Assembly (NCBI GenBank): GCA_002286855.1 | Contig: NRSV01000015.1 | Location: 124,001-188,000, forward strand | Reading direction: 5' to 3' | Source of the DNA: Bipolaris cookei | Taxonomy: Eukaryota > Ascomycota > Dothideomycetes > Pleosporales > Pleosporaceae | DNA length: 64,000 nt | Shown: positions 13,398 to 24,700 of the stretch, piece after piece | How the letters are laid out: each line of letters opens with the position of its first letter | Position numbering within the stretch: position 1 is the first letter of the stretch | Translations under genes and position numbers: made by a program | Notes under the pieces: generated by a model | Database searches by the model: none | What the model was told of the DNA's origin: nothing | The model's input: the letters and a program-made list of their open reading frames with translations, nothing else

Positions 13398-15053
13398 TTA
13401 AAAGTCCCAGAAAGACTTGTCAGCCGTCTTGCGCCCGCCCATGCCATCACCCTCGGTCTTAATGCCGGCCTGTTTACCCGTATTTTCTTTCTTAGCGGGG
13501 CTCTCGTCGAACAGAGACCAGGCAGCTTCGGTGCCCTTGCGCCCACCCATGCCATTGCCGGCAATGTTGATGCCGCGGTTCTCGGGCGAATCGGCGTGCG
13601 TGCCCCAGTGTGTCTTCATAGAACTGCGGACCGCTTGGCTGGACTTAATGTTCTCTTTCTTGCCTACACCGGGGCTGTCGTCGGTCGTGTTGGTGACGTG
13701 GTCATCGTAGAGGCTTTGGCCCTTGTTGCCCAATTTACCCTTAATGGGGCGTGCGCGCTGCCCCTCGGGTGTGCTATCGTCGTTGAATTCAAAGTGTGCA
13801 TCCGCATCAGGGCGGGCTTTGTGGACTATTGGGCGGCGGACAGGCGAGACATCGTCCTATAGTGGAGACATGTTAGCATCATGTTTTTTTCAGCGAGCAG
13901 GGTCGGAGATGCAGCCTCCATCTCTGGCTGATAAAACAAACTAACCTCATCATCGCTCCAGCCAAAGTGTCGAACGGCCTGGGGGTGCGTCTTGGGCTTG
14001 GACTTGTCGGGAGTAGCAAAATCGTCAAAGTCCCAGTGCGCAGAGTTCTTGGTACGGAGCTGGTTCTGCCTTGGTCGTAGAGCCTCCGGGACCTTTGGCG
14101 TCTCCTCGCCGTCACCAAACTGGAAGTGGTCGTACTTCTTTGAGTTTGTCTTGACACTAGAGGGCGCACTGGTGACAGATTCTTCGTCGTCTTCATCAAA
14201 CAGGCGGTTGGGCTTGTAGTTCTTTCCAGCGCCTGCTTTGGCTAGGATCTTCTGTGATGGGGTAGGCGAACCGCCCTCAGCGGTAGCGAACAACTCCGAG
14301 TACTCGCGTGGCGGAGGTTTGGCGGATTGCGCGCGGGGTGCTCCGGGCTGGCCTGCGTAGGATGTTTCTTCTTCAGTCTCACGTGGCGCAAATAGTGAGA
14401 GCGATGCGTGCGGGTCATTCATGGCATTGCTTGCCGACCTCTGCGAACGCGAGGAAATGGAAACCTCGTCTGCGCCGCGAGAAGCGGCTGTTGTTGGGCG
14501 CGACGAAGCCGCAGACTCGGGCTGAGAAGCAGAGACGTTGTTGGATATCAAGCGAATCTGTTCGCTGGCGTCCCGAATAGGCCAGTTGCGCGATCGCGCG
14601 CCGATGACGTCGATCTGCTTGAGGAGCGAGCCCTGGTCCCAGTACTGGCGAATCTGTGTGATCTTGCCTGCGTGATCGAAGTGGACCACGTGAACCTGTT
14701 CGTGTCAGTGTCGGTGAATCGCGTGGGTAAAAGCCAATGCATACCATGGGGAACGTGGCAGTTCGGTCTGCGACAAAGTTGTCGTCTAGGCCTGGGAGGT
14801 ATGCGCCGCCGCCGTTGCTGAACTCAATGGTCGTCTCCACATCAACGCTCAGGGCGCGACTGCCCTCAACGGCATCGAGAATGTTCTGCTTCGTCTTCTT
14901 CAACAGCTTCTCCTGGACCGAGAGGTGCTTGATGATGGCGGTCGCATTGCTGATGCTAGTTGTGGTCGAGACATAGTGAAGGGATGCGTTCTCAGCCAGC
15001 GCGCCTGTCGAGGGCGTGGCCAGGAATCTGGCATACGTGTCGCGGAGCGTCAT
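13398..15053 (-). CDS. NTF2-like domain protein with C-terminal W-F repeats
   Basis: Three minus-strand exons: 15053-14745, 14695-13946 and 13856-13398. The introns are 49 and 89 nt (GTATGC and GTTAGT donors, phase 0); 505 aa. Residues 1-150 look like a SnoaL/NTF2-like alpha+beta fold: a start of the MTLRDTYARFLAT type and a later strand pair HVVHFDHAGKITQIRQYWDQ spanning the first splice site. A disordered middle follows. The C-terminal third carries repeated short motifs: HWDFDDFATP, HFGWSDDE, AAWSLFDESP, KSFWDF at the very end, and two copies of G(N/D)GMGGRK. I do not recognise a named gene. The fold call comes from pattern only; a scaffold role for the repeats is a guess. Confidence 0.8.
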
Positions 15054-15947
15054 GACGCCTTTCTTGGTTGCTGCTGTATGCTAATTGTTGTTGTGCGTAT
15101 GGATGATGGAAGGCTGCTGGCGTAGTGGTGGCTTCTGGCGGGGCGCGATTGGGGGGGGTGGTGATACAGGTGTTTGGGTGTAAACAAGCAGAAGCCAGGC
15201 GCGTGCAACTAAGTACCTATGTATGGATCGAGGCAGTGGAGATGGTGAAAGGGGAAAGCATAACGATTACGGGCAGGCCAGGACCGTACGGCCCCAGCAG
15301 CCCCCGGCTTCTCATCTCAGCAGTCTGTTGTTGCTGCAGGGGCACTCCCGTCGTTGCAGACACGCCCCACCTCCAACAGCCACCAAGACCAAGACGGACT
15401 GCGGAGATCCACGTGGTTAACTATGTCATGCAGCTAGCCGTAATGCGACAGAACTATAATCCATCTCCACCGACACTGTTCACGCTCTTTGCCATTTGGG
15501 CATGTTTCTCGACTTTGGGGATACAATTGCCACCTGCTTACGTCTCTTCTCGGTAATGCCTACAAACGGCGTGTTTCAGATCGCTTTGATGTGCACGTAC
15601 AATCTCGGGTGCTTGAGCGCTGATTTCGCTTTCCCCGCCAATGCTTTTTCTTTAGGGGCACACAACACTTGGTCAACACACGAGCTACTCGAGATATTCT
15701 TCATCTATTGGGTACACTTGACATTGACAAGCAGGACTCTCCTTGTCAATAGCACTATCTCGCTTCTACCCAGGGCTGTCACAGCACACCACCCAGACCA
15801 ATCCAAGTGTAAAGGGGTATATTTTGATGCAAAATCATGTCCACCATCAAGTAGAAGTTGTAGTACTCAATTTCCCACACACATAAAAATGGAAAGCCAT
15901 GCTCGTCCAAGACAAGCAATGTAGCCTTTACCCCACGCTTGCACCAT
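15054..15947. other. Intergenic region
   Basis: This includes the promoter of the NTF2-like gene and the 3' flank of the kinase gene; both are on the minus strand. Frames on the plus strand here show no domain. Confidence 0.5.
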
Positions 15948-17297
15948 CTAGTCATCCGAGCCATCCTCGGGCAGATTGCTCAGCACGTCTTCCACAATCC
16001 TAATCAGCTCGTCGACATCTGGGCGTTCACTTGGTTCCAGTCTCAAGCATTTCCTGACTACCTCTTTTACGCTGTCTGAGATGGCATCTTCGGGATTGGC
16101 CTTTTGCTTGCCCCGTTGTATGCCTTCGTCTGGGAACCTCCAATCTCCACCCAGCACACAAATGCTTAAACTGCCTCCAGTCTCGTCTGATCGTGCTTCG
16201 AAAGGACTCTTGCCCACAAGACACGCGTATAATGTGCAACCTAGCGACCATATGTCGACTTTGGTATCAATGACCGAACCAGTCTTGACATCGAATAGCT
16301 CAGGTGCCCGGTAAGGCATTGTCGAGTGTTCAGCAGCAGTATCTTGGACTTGCAGAGCAAAAGAGCGCGATGTGATGGGCGTCGGTGAAGGCGCGAGGGA
16401 GCCAAGATCCATTAGAATGGGGGTCTTGCCGTCGTCATCTATCATAATGTTCCCTGATGTTTCTTTTAGTCTTCGCGATTGAGGTGTCCATGTGATGAAC
16501 CACATACCTGGCTTAATATCCCTGTGCGCATATGCCCTCTCTCCGCCAGGCGCAATGCCTTCGTGTGCCGCTGTGACCTCAGACTCCTCGAGCAGCCCTT
16601 CGGCTTCTTGCTCATCATCTTCGTCGTGGTCGCGATTCCGTCTACTTGGACGCATCTCCATACTCTCCGCAGCCTCTGCGTCTGCCCTCTTGGCGTCTCT
16701 CCTGACTTTCTTCGCTTTCCCTTCACTCGCCCCACCTCCAGGTCCTCCTTTGACCTTGTATTGATGCATCGCCTTGAGAGCTTTACAAACGCCCAGGAAT
16801 AGCTCCATCAATCTGCGTTCCGGGAACTTTGTATGGTTGACCAGATTTGCATTGATCATGTCCTGTAGGTTGCCACGGCGGTAGTATGGAAGGAGGATGT
16901 AGACGGTCTTTGCAGACGGGTCTGACTTGTCCGTCTCGACGGAGTAGTCGATCGAGTGAATAATGTTCGGGTGTGGCGCAAAGAGTGAGTATGCCTCAAC
17001 CTCTTTCAGTGCAAGACTAACGCTTTCTTGTCCGAAAGGACACCTTATCTTCTTCAGGGCAAGCAGCTGCTGATTTGAATTGTCTTGCACAAGGTATACA
17101 TAGGAGAAACCGCCCTGCGTCGAGATCAGTTAATTGAACCCAAGTTCAACCGCGCCTTGTGAACTTACCTCACCCAGCAACCGCAGTATTTTGAAGCTTC
17201 GGCTATTGACTTTCAGTTGAGGCGAGCTTGGAAAGCAAACCATGCAGTTTGTGAAAGAATAAACAAAGTCGAGGAAGTATGTGCCTAGTGACCCCAT
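15948..17297 (-). CDS. ENV7: NAK-family Ser/Thr kinase, ENV7/STK16-like
   Basis: Three minus-strand exons: 17297-17169, 17114-16508 and 16453-15948, with two 54-nt introns; 413 aa. The second intron is a multiple of three and open in frame, so the unspliced frame also reads through, but splicing restores the canonical HRDIKPGN. Kinase landmarks: glycine loop LLGEGGFSYVYLV across the first splice site, Lys64 in LALKK, catalytic Asp242 in HRDIKPGN, metal-binding Asp261 in MDLG (DLG instead of DFG, as in the STK16 group), and YRAPELF. Cys18 and Cys21 in the first 25 residues could be acylated; yeast Env7 is palmitoylated and sits on the vacuole membrane. An acidic and basic low-complexity insert (about 160-235) separates the lobes. 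The family assignment is firm; location and role are by analogy. Confidence 0.9.
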
Positions 17298-17733
17298 GGT
17301 TGCAGTTGTGATACTCTCTGTTTGCCAGCTATCAACAACTTTCGGGGCGCGGTACTAGCGTAGAGGCCGGACGCGCGGTCGATGAACAGGCTTCGATTGC
17401 ACACACCACACCGTGAATGTCGCGAAACTATTGCAAATGCCGGGTACAGTCGTGGGAATTGTGAAGATGGTGTTGTTTGCTGAGACAAGGCGCAACGGTG
17501 TTCGGAGAAGCTGACGACGTGGTTCGTCCGAGATGCGCCAAGGGTGTGGCTGTGAACTCGTAGCTTACGTCACGCTTCTGGAGGCTTGACACCCGCTCCG
17601 GTCAATGCCCCACAGACTTTGAGCCGCTCAGCATGGCTGACATGTGTGGACCGCAACATCAGCTTTGGATTGTTTTGAATTTCGTATATAGTCAATGAAA
17701 TTTATTATTTCTCCATCTTACGTAAGATCCATC
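17298..17733. other. Promoter region of the ENV7-like kinase
   Basis: 436 bases between the kinase start codon (minus strand) and the tRNA-Ala gene. No open frame of interest; an AT-rich stretch lies just before the tRNA. Confidence 0.5.
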
Positions 17734-17816
17734 GGGCGTATAGCTCAGTGGTAGAGCGCCCGCTTTGCATCAAGCAAAATTGCGGGAGGTCTGGATTTCG
17801 ATCATCCATCCGTCCA
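17734..17816 (+). tRNA. tRNA-Ala(TGC) with 11-nt intron
   Basis: The cloverleaf is visible: D stem GCTC/GAGC, anticodon stem CCCGC/GCGGG, anticodon TGC at 17766-17768, and an 11-nt intron after position 37 (about 17770-17780). The mature length is 72 nt with discriminator A. The acceptor stem includes G3:U70, the main alanine identity signal. A T5 run at 17851-17855 may serve as Pol III terminator. Two oddities: the T stem closes with T53-A61 rather than the near-universal G53-C61, and T6 faces C67. It may be a diverged but expressed copy, or an early pseudogene. Confidence 0.75.
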
Positions 17817-18325
17817 ATGCCGTGGACCAACGAGTGTTCGTTGATTTCTCTTTTTGCCCAGCCTTTCCTTCACTCCATATACCGGCCATGAATATGTTTT
17901 TGCTCAATGCATCTGGTACACCTAAATGAGAATGTCACCAATACTTTTAGTGTAGCGCTGTGTTTCATGTTCGCCTCAATCAATCAGAGCACTCCAATAT
18001 TAATGGTGTTAGGAATAAAATGCAGGTTGGCACCTCATAGTCCACTGGATATCGAAAAAAGCACGGCTAGAGATATTGTCGTATCGGACATATTGCTGTT
18101 ATTGCTTCGGACGAGTACGAATTGAGGCCCTTTCAGATTACATGCACGTAAGTCAGGAACCCCGCAAAAAAGAAGGTACACCATCCCGCTATTGTATCTA
18201 GTATGCTCATACCTATGCCACCGGATTGAAGAAACCCACTAGATTCTCGTATTGCTCAATGCCTATGAATAAGCACCACGGATACCAGCAAGCCACCCAT
18301 CAGAAAACCCAGACGCTGTCCCACA
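17817..18325. other. Intergenic region
   Basis: 509 bases between tRNA-Ala and the F-box-like pseudogene. No domain-bearing frame or RNA gene is seen. Confidence 0.5.
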
Positions 18326-19050
18326 ATGACCACCCCTCCCACCGATCTCCTCAAGCTCCCCCTCGAACACCGCCAACAAATCTACCATTACACCCTCATC
18401 CAAACCCTTCAAAGCCGCATAATCGCCATTTCTATCACCCCTCGAAATGGAAACTACAAACTCCACGGCTTAGAACCAATCCAAAGTCTCATCTTCACCA
18501 ACCGCCTCATCCACCACGAAACCCTCTATTACTGCTTCACACATTTCATCTTCCACCTACACAATGGCTTCGACTCCATTCTGTACGTGACGCGAGAATT
18601 CTATCGGTAGATTGGCAGCCGAATGTGGGAGCTGGTTCGGTCTATTGGGACCCCGCGATTCAGCGTTGACGCGGTGTTTTGCCAAGGTGCATACATGGGT
18701 GCGCTTTTTGGGAGTTTGCCGGCGAAATATAGGTAATTGGTGGAGGACATGGAGATGGTATTTAAGATGCTGAAGTACTTTAGGACTCTGGAGGAGTTGC
18801 GGGTTGGGTTGGATTTTTGCGAGGTGAGGAAGGGGGTGGAATGGAGCAGGTGTGGGATTTTTACGTTATGGGGGGTTTGGGGGGGGAGGCGAAGTATTTG
18901 TCGCCGAAAGTGAAGAATGGGATTTGGTGGGAACGAGGACCTAAGGGTCTTTCTAGTGCAGAATCACTACAGGTTCAGGAACATGCTTTGCAGCAGTTGA
19001 GGGTAAAGGCTGCGCCTATTCGAGTTGAACTCGTGGAAGCTCCATCGTAA
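18326..19050 (+). pseudogene. Decayed F-box-like gene
   Basis: The frame opens at the ATG of 18326 and encodes an N-terminal LLKLPLEHRQQIYHYTL helix like the F-box-like/LPRELR families, followed by hydrophobic text. It is broken by an in-frame TAG at 18608-18610 and TAA at 18734-18736. The same frame stays protein-like until 18913, while text of similar character continues in another frame to 19050, suggesting a later frameshift. No intron with acceptable splice sites removes the stops. Both stops could come from CAG/CAA by C-to-T change in a CpA context. It could be a poorly understood spliced gene, but a pseudogene is more likely. Confidence 0.6.
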
Positions 19051-19122
19051 ATTATTTGAACAATCTACTACGAAATATTACGGATTGCAGAGATAGTATC
19101 TCTTTTCTCCATACATCCCAAT

Positions 19123-20229
19123 TTAATACTCGTCATCAATTCCAGCCCCCTTTTCAGCCTTTCGCCTCTCCTCATTCATATCCCAAAACCACCCATGCGT
19201 CACACGGTCCGCCTCATTATGCACATCTTTCCCATTCCATGGTTTAGGTGCCAAAATATAATGAACGTTCTTGACCTCTTCATCCCTCCAGATGGAATCA
19301 TGAACTCCTTTCCAGCGTAGAGTTTTTAGCGCATTGTACACATACGGCAGTGCGACCCACTGGCCACGGAAGAGATCAGAAAGTAGCGACTGATCAGCAA
19401 AAGCGTAATCTGCTGTTTGGGGCTTGTCCAGGGTGGCTAGAATGAGGTCATATACTGCTTTGCTGGGGTTGACGACTTGGAGGCCACCGTTCATGTACTG
19501 GAGTCCAGTGGTGCAGGGAGATCCAGTTATTTGCGCCTCATCTGGTTTACCGTGTTGATGTGTGTAGGCGCAATTCTCAGGAACCCTGATACTCATTTAG
19601 CAATTTGGATTTCCACAACGCCGTGTAGTACCAAGGGATCGGCTCATGTGTGTTGAGAAGATAAAAGCTTACCAATCATGGGGATAATGTGCCCTCTTCA
19701 GGGGATTGCACACGCATGCATGCGAAGCTGCAAAGACCCTGCTGCCCTTGCCTTTAAGGGCGGGCGGGTCGAGTTTGATAGTCATCAACTCATCCATGTT
19801 GCGCACGACAAGCATGTCACTATCTAGCTGGACAATTCGCTCAAACTCTGTTAGCCCGAAAGGGACCATCTTGGTCCAGCAGTCGTAGAACCGTGGATCA
19901 TTGCTGTAATCGTTGCCAGCTGAAGGAAGTAGGTAGGGAACGTGCCGCTTGCGGATGCCGCGGCGGTCGAGTGCCTCATGAGCTTCAGCTGGTAGTTCAT
20001 CCGTATACAATACAATAAGCGGATAGAGAGATTTGGAACGCTTCAGTGAGTAGTCAAGTGTTAGGAGACCCGTCAGATAGGCTGTGTTGGTGAGGAGTGT
20101 TGTCCAAACTGTTCTTTGTGAGCAGAGTGCAGTGATGTGTTGGTTGCTTTGCCAGGTTGTGCTGTGTGACTTACCTCGGGGTGGGTGGTCGCCCACTGGT
20201 GTGTCCACGCTGATAGCTGAAGGTGCCAT
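19123..20229 (-). CDS. GT8 family glycosyltransferase (glycogenin/galactinol-synthase-like)
   Basis: Three minus-strand exons: 20229-20175, 20108-19673 and 19585-19123. The introns are 66 and 87 nt, phases 1 and 2; 317 aa. The first acceptor is the CAG at 20111-20109, which restores VWTTLLTNTAYL; using the nearby AAAG breaks frame. Residues 19-120 form the nucleotide-sugar-binding half, with the metal-binding DSD at 114-116 in VQLDSDMLVV. The second half has MNGGLQVVNPS and ADQSLLSDLF, both typical of GT8. There is no signal peptide or membrane helix, so a cytosolic enzyme is likely. Substrate and acceptor cannot be read from the sequence; it is shorter than a full glycogenin and has no glycogen-synthase-binding tail. 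Confidence 0.85.
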
Positions 20230-21756
20230 AATCTCAAAAGTTGGAATGAAGCTTTGTTAGAGTTTCTCAGACTGCGACGTTAGCTCACTCTTGTGATATA
20301 GACCTTACAAGAGGGGTGCCGCTGTATCTACCTAGGACTCGTATCAATATGATACCGCTTGGCATCAGTTCGGGCGATGATCAGGCATACTTACCTTAGT
20401 ACCAAATCGGTAAAATGGGGGGGGATAGTCCGACGCTAGCTTGCCTCTAGAGGAGATGGGTGTTCAAGTTACCGGTGAATGCATGCAAGACGACGGGGGT
20501 ATCGAATCCCGAAGGATAGCCCTATGATGGTGTGCGATTTATAAAAAGTAAATCCCACGAAACAAGTAGAATGACGACCCCTCATCCCTGATATTGCACA
20601 CACAAAGTTCAACAAAACATTAAATTCAAACTATGAGCTCGTTGAACAGTCCGTCATAAATTATAAATCCAGCTACGCCAAGATTGGTAGGCAGGCATGT
20701 TCTCGGACTATCTATACATCGAAGCATCATTCTGTTACTTTTCACCTGATTGGGCAAGTAATTAGACACGGGACTTTGCATTAGCCCATGCAGCCACTCT
20801 CTTTTTTCTTCGGCCCAGTTGCAAGTTGAAGCAATCGCATACATACATGAGACGATTTCGTGTTGTCAAACACACTGGAGTACGTACCGGTACCTTGGCA
20901 AGCTGGCATTAATGATCAACACAATGACTGTATGAGTCTGCTGCAAGACGGACACACGTTTTCCAAGCCCTTTTCTAGACCCCGCACCAGTAGTTCCCAT
21001 ATGAGTCGGTCCGATTCCGCACTGACTTCGGGTGAAAAGCGCTCGACGTGTCATGGTTTGGAGGCCGGAATCTCCAGTAACTATCTTTGTGATGTATCGA
21101 GGCTTATCCGTTCGGAAAATAAAATTGGAGCTGACGCCAGTAGTACCTGGCAGAGATATCACTAATGCACATAAGATCTCTGTAATTGCCCTGACATCAC
21201 TACGACTTGAGCACCACATGTTTATTTTCTCACTCATTGCTGTCGTTGCCCGTGGTGACCACCCCACATTGTATCCAATACTCGACCCTGGTTCTCAAAA
21301 TCCGCGCAATTTGCTTACAAAAAGACGAAATCACAATAGCCGAGCCACATATCGATGGTACACTAGGAAATGACGTCGTCCTTACTCACAGTCTCTCTAT
21401 TGTGATTTGATCAGAATTCCAATGTAGCGCAAAGGTCTTGATTAGCTGTTTTAAGAAGCTAACTAGGATTTTTCTTTCGCCAGCAATTGGCTTCTCAATG
21501 CCGACTACGTAGCTGGCGTCCCGAAACCATATATCCAGCAGAAACAACAGCAGCCTCCCGGCACCCTGATTTTCCAGCTCATGTCTTCACTCAAACACCA
21601 GAAAAGGAAACGAACTCATAAATGGCAATCATAAAATTACTATAATTACATCCAACTTAATCTTTCAACGCCCAATACATCATAGTAATCCGGATTTTTT
21701 CCCTTCCGTCGACCAACAAGTATATAATTACCATACAACCTCATATCACAGCACAA
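20230..21756. other. Intergenic region
   Basis: 1.5 kb between the GT8 start codon and the BRR2 stop codon, both on the minus strand. It holds the GT8 promoter and the BRR2 3' flank. The short open frames on both strands show no domain. Confidence 0.5.
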
Positions 21757-24700
21757 CTACTCCTCCTCCTCCTCACTATCCTCCTCCATCCCCTCCGCAG
21801 CCTCAACCTGAAACGTAGGCGCCTGATCAACACCGAGATAACTATCACTAACAAGATAAAGCGTCAACTCATGACTACCCGGCTTCTCAAGCGTAAACTC
21901 CAGCACTGTCTCGAGCTTCCGTAGAATAGGTACTTTCTTAATAGCAAGCAGCGTGCGCTCCTTCTGGTCTCCAAGCACAAGCCACCAGCTCTCCGTCTTA
22001 TCAGCCGGGTAAAACGGAGCGTGGACTTCGGTCTTGGGCTCCTCGTCTTCTTCGAGATTGCGCGTGACGCGGACTTTGAGTTGGGCGGGGGTGTTGGAAG
22101 CAATGTTTTCCGGGTCGACGAGTTGGTGCTCGAGCTCGACGTTGGGGTAGAAGTTGTTTGTGAAGTTTGCAATGTCAGCGAGTTGGCGTTGGTCGACGTT
22201 GAGGGCTGAGATGAGTTGCTTGTAGTCTGGGTTTTCTTCTTCGTCCATGGCGTTGATGAAGTCGTCGACGTCGTTGATGCCGAATTTTTGGGCAGCCTTG
22301 ATGGTGTCGCTGTCGAAGTGCGGGATTTGCTTGAGGGGAGAGTCCTTTTGCCACATTGCCTGAACAACCATTTGAGAGAGCTCCATGGCGGACATGGCGT
22401 TGAGATGTGCTTCCGAGGAGAGGACGTCGACGCTGGCGCTGAGGATGGTAAGAACTTTTCGCAAGACAGTCTCTTGATCCTTGGCTAGATCAATAGGCAG
22501 CTGCATGCGCGAGAAATGAGCTTGGAGAAGGACAAAAGCCTTGAAGTGCGGCGTCTCAAAGTTTGTCTCTTGCATCTTGAATGGAACACGGTCGTAGATG
22601 CGCTGGAGAATGTGGTCTTCATGTCGTCGAATCTGGATATCTTCGAACTCTGTGGCAGCAGTGATAATCTCCAGTACGCCCTTCAAGCTGGTCCTACCAT
22701 TCAGCGACATCATGAGCGTCTGCATCGTGATGAAGGAAATGTTGTAGTATGCTGCGATCATGCATGGATTGAGTGGCGTAATGGCATCTTCGTCCTCATC
22801 ATGCTCAATGAGGTTGGCATCCGTCAGCTCCTTGAGGGTCTGTTCGACCATGTCGGACAGATGTGCACTGAGTCCTTCATGGGATGTGTCGTGCAGGTTG
22901 TAGTAGCTAGGATTGGCGAGTAAGCGGCGGTAGAAGTACGTGTATGTCGACCAATCAACAGCTTCCTGTGTGGACTCAATCGTCTTTGCACTGATTTCCG
23001 CGACAAATGCATCGTGGAGGTAGTCATGAAGGTAGCTCTCAATTGGCAGCGCCTCATTCAAGAACTTCTTGTAGTACTCGCGCTTCACTGCAGGCAGCAT
23101 AAGCACACCCTTGGCTGAATTGTCCAGTCCAACTCTGCCAGCCTTGCCAAACATCTGCAGAATGTCGCTAATGGGGTAGTCGACGTATCGGTGTTCACGT
23201 CCCTCGTAGAACTGGGTACCTTGAACGACAACAAGATGAGCACTGCTGTCAATCTCCCAGCACGAGTCTCGTGAAACGATCATAACCTGGATAGCACCGA
23301 CCTTGAACAGGTGCTGGACAGCCCGCTTGTCGAACGAGTTGAGAGCCTCATGGAAGTAACCGATACCATGAGAAAGCGAGGTCGCAAGAGCTTGCTCATT
23401 GATCTTCTCAAGGATAGGTTGGATCTCTGATAGGTCAACATTGAGGAAACGGTCTTCATCATCATCCGCAATGCAAGCGTTGAAGAGGTCAGCAGCAGAG
23501 TTGCGGGCTTGCTTCCTGTTCGGAACGAAGACCATAGCTGGCTTATCGGGCGACATTTGCGTGATAGCAGAGTATGTCGGTCTCGCCATGGCCATCATCA
23601 GAGATGGAAAATGGGGAATAGTGAACGATTGGATCTTGAGCTCGAGCGGTACAGCTCGGATAGCCGGGCTGAAGTTGTAGATGGTGTGTTTGTTTGCGCC
23701 TATCCATTCGCCAATGTCTCGTGCGTTTGACAAAGAGACACTCAGTCCAACGATACGCAGCTTTGACTCGAGCTGAGTCGCCATAGCTTGCATACGAGAG
23801 ACAACAATCTCGTACACATGACCGTTGGATCCGCCAAGCATGTGCAATTCATCAGCGATCAACAGCGACACAGACTGCACATTCTTTCGACGCTGCCATT
23901 GACGAGAGAGTGAGTCCCACTGAGAGGGTGTAGCCAAAATGAGGTCGCCCTTCTCAAGGAGTCGCAGATCTGCTGTAGTTTCGCCAGTAAGCTTGACAAC
24001 ATCCTTGCCTCCAGAGAGACCCGACAACCGCTCACTCCAGTTCTTGTACTGACTGTCGACAAGTTCCTGGAACGGCGCCAGGTAAACAACGCGACCTTCG
24101 TTACCAGAGCCCCAGTGTCGCAAAATGGCGAATTCAGCACAGATGGTCTTTCCAATGCCAGCCGAAGCACCAATGAGCGCATTGTCGTCTGTGGTGTACA
24201 GAGTGTTAAAAGTTTGCGTCTGGACCTTGTTGAAGCGACCAATGTTCTCATATAAGCCCATGTACTCCTTCCTCTTCAGAGCAGAGACGGGCAATGGTTG
24301 CAAGTCTAGGACAGGCGTATGAGCGGGGAATTTCGCCGGCAGAATAAGCTTCTGGAACGAGACAGCGAGCTTGGTCTCGGAAGCCATCCATCTATCGGAA
24401 AGGACTGTGACGAAGTAGTTGGGCGGCATTGGCTCGTCAATGGGTACTGTGATCTCGAGCAGATGCTCATTGACATCGCCATCAACATAGTCACGACGGA
24501 GAATGAAGGTATCATGGAACAGAACTTGTTCACCATCGCAGTCTTCAACCAGAATCCAGAAGGCTTCAGAAGTTCCGTGAAGCTCGTTATCCCAAACAAA
24601 GTCCGGTCGAATGGTAAGCTCCAGACGGAGTAGTGATCTGGTCACCGGACGCGGCGTTGCTTCAATCTGGAGCCGGGGGAACTTCTCAACCAGACCACAG

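Noticed and set aside
13305..13862. 185-codon open frame opposite the NTF2-like gene
   Set aside because: It is the antisense shadow of exon 3, whose joins and repeats support the minus strand.
16454..16507. Reading through the kinase intron as coding, since it is open and a multiple of three
   Set aside because: It would break HRDIKPGN, the catalytic loop; the segment has GTATGT and CAG ends.
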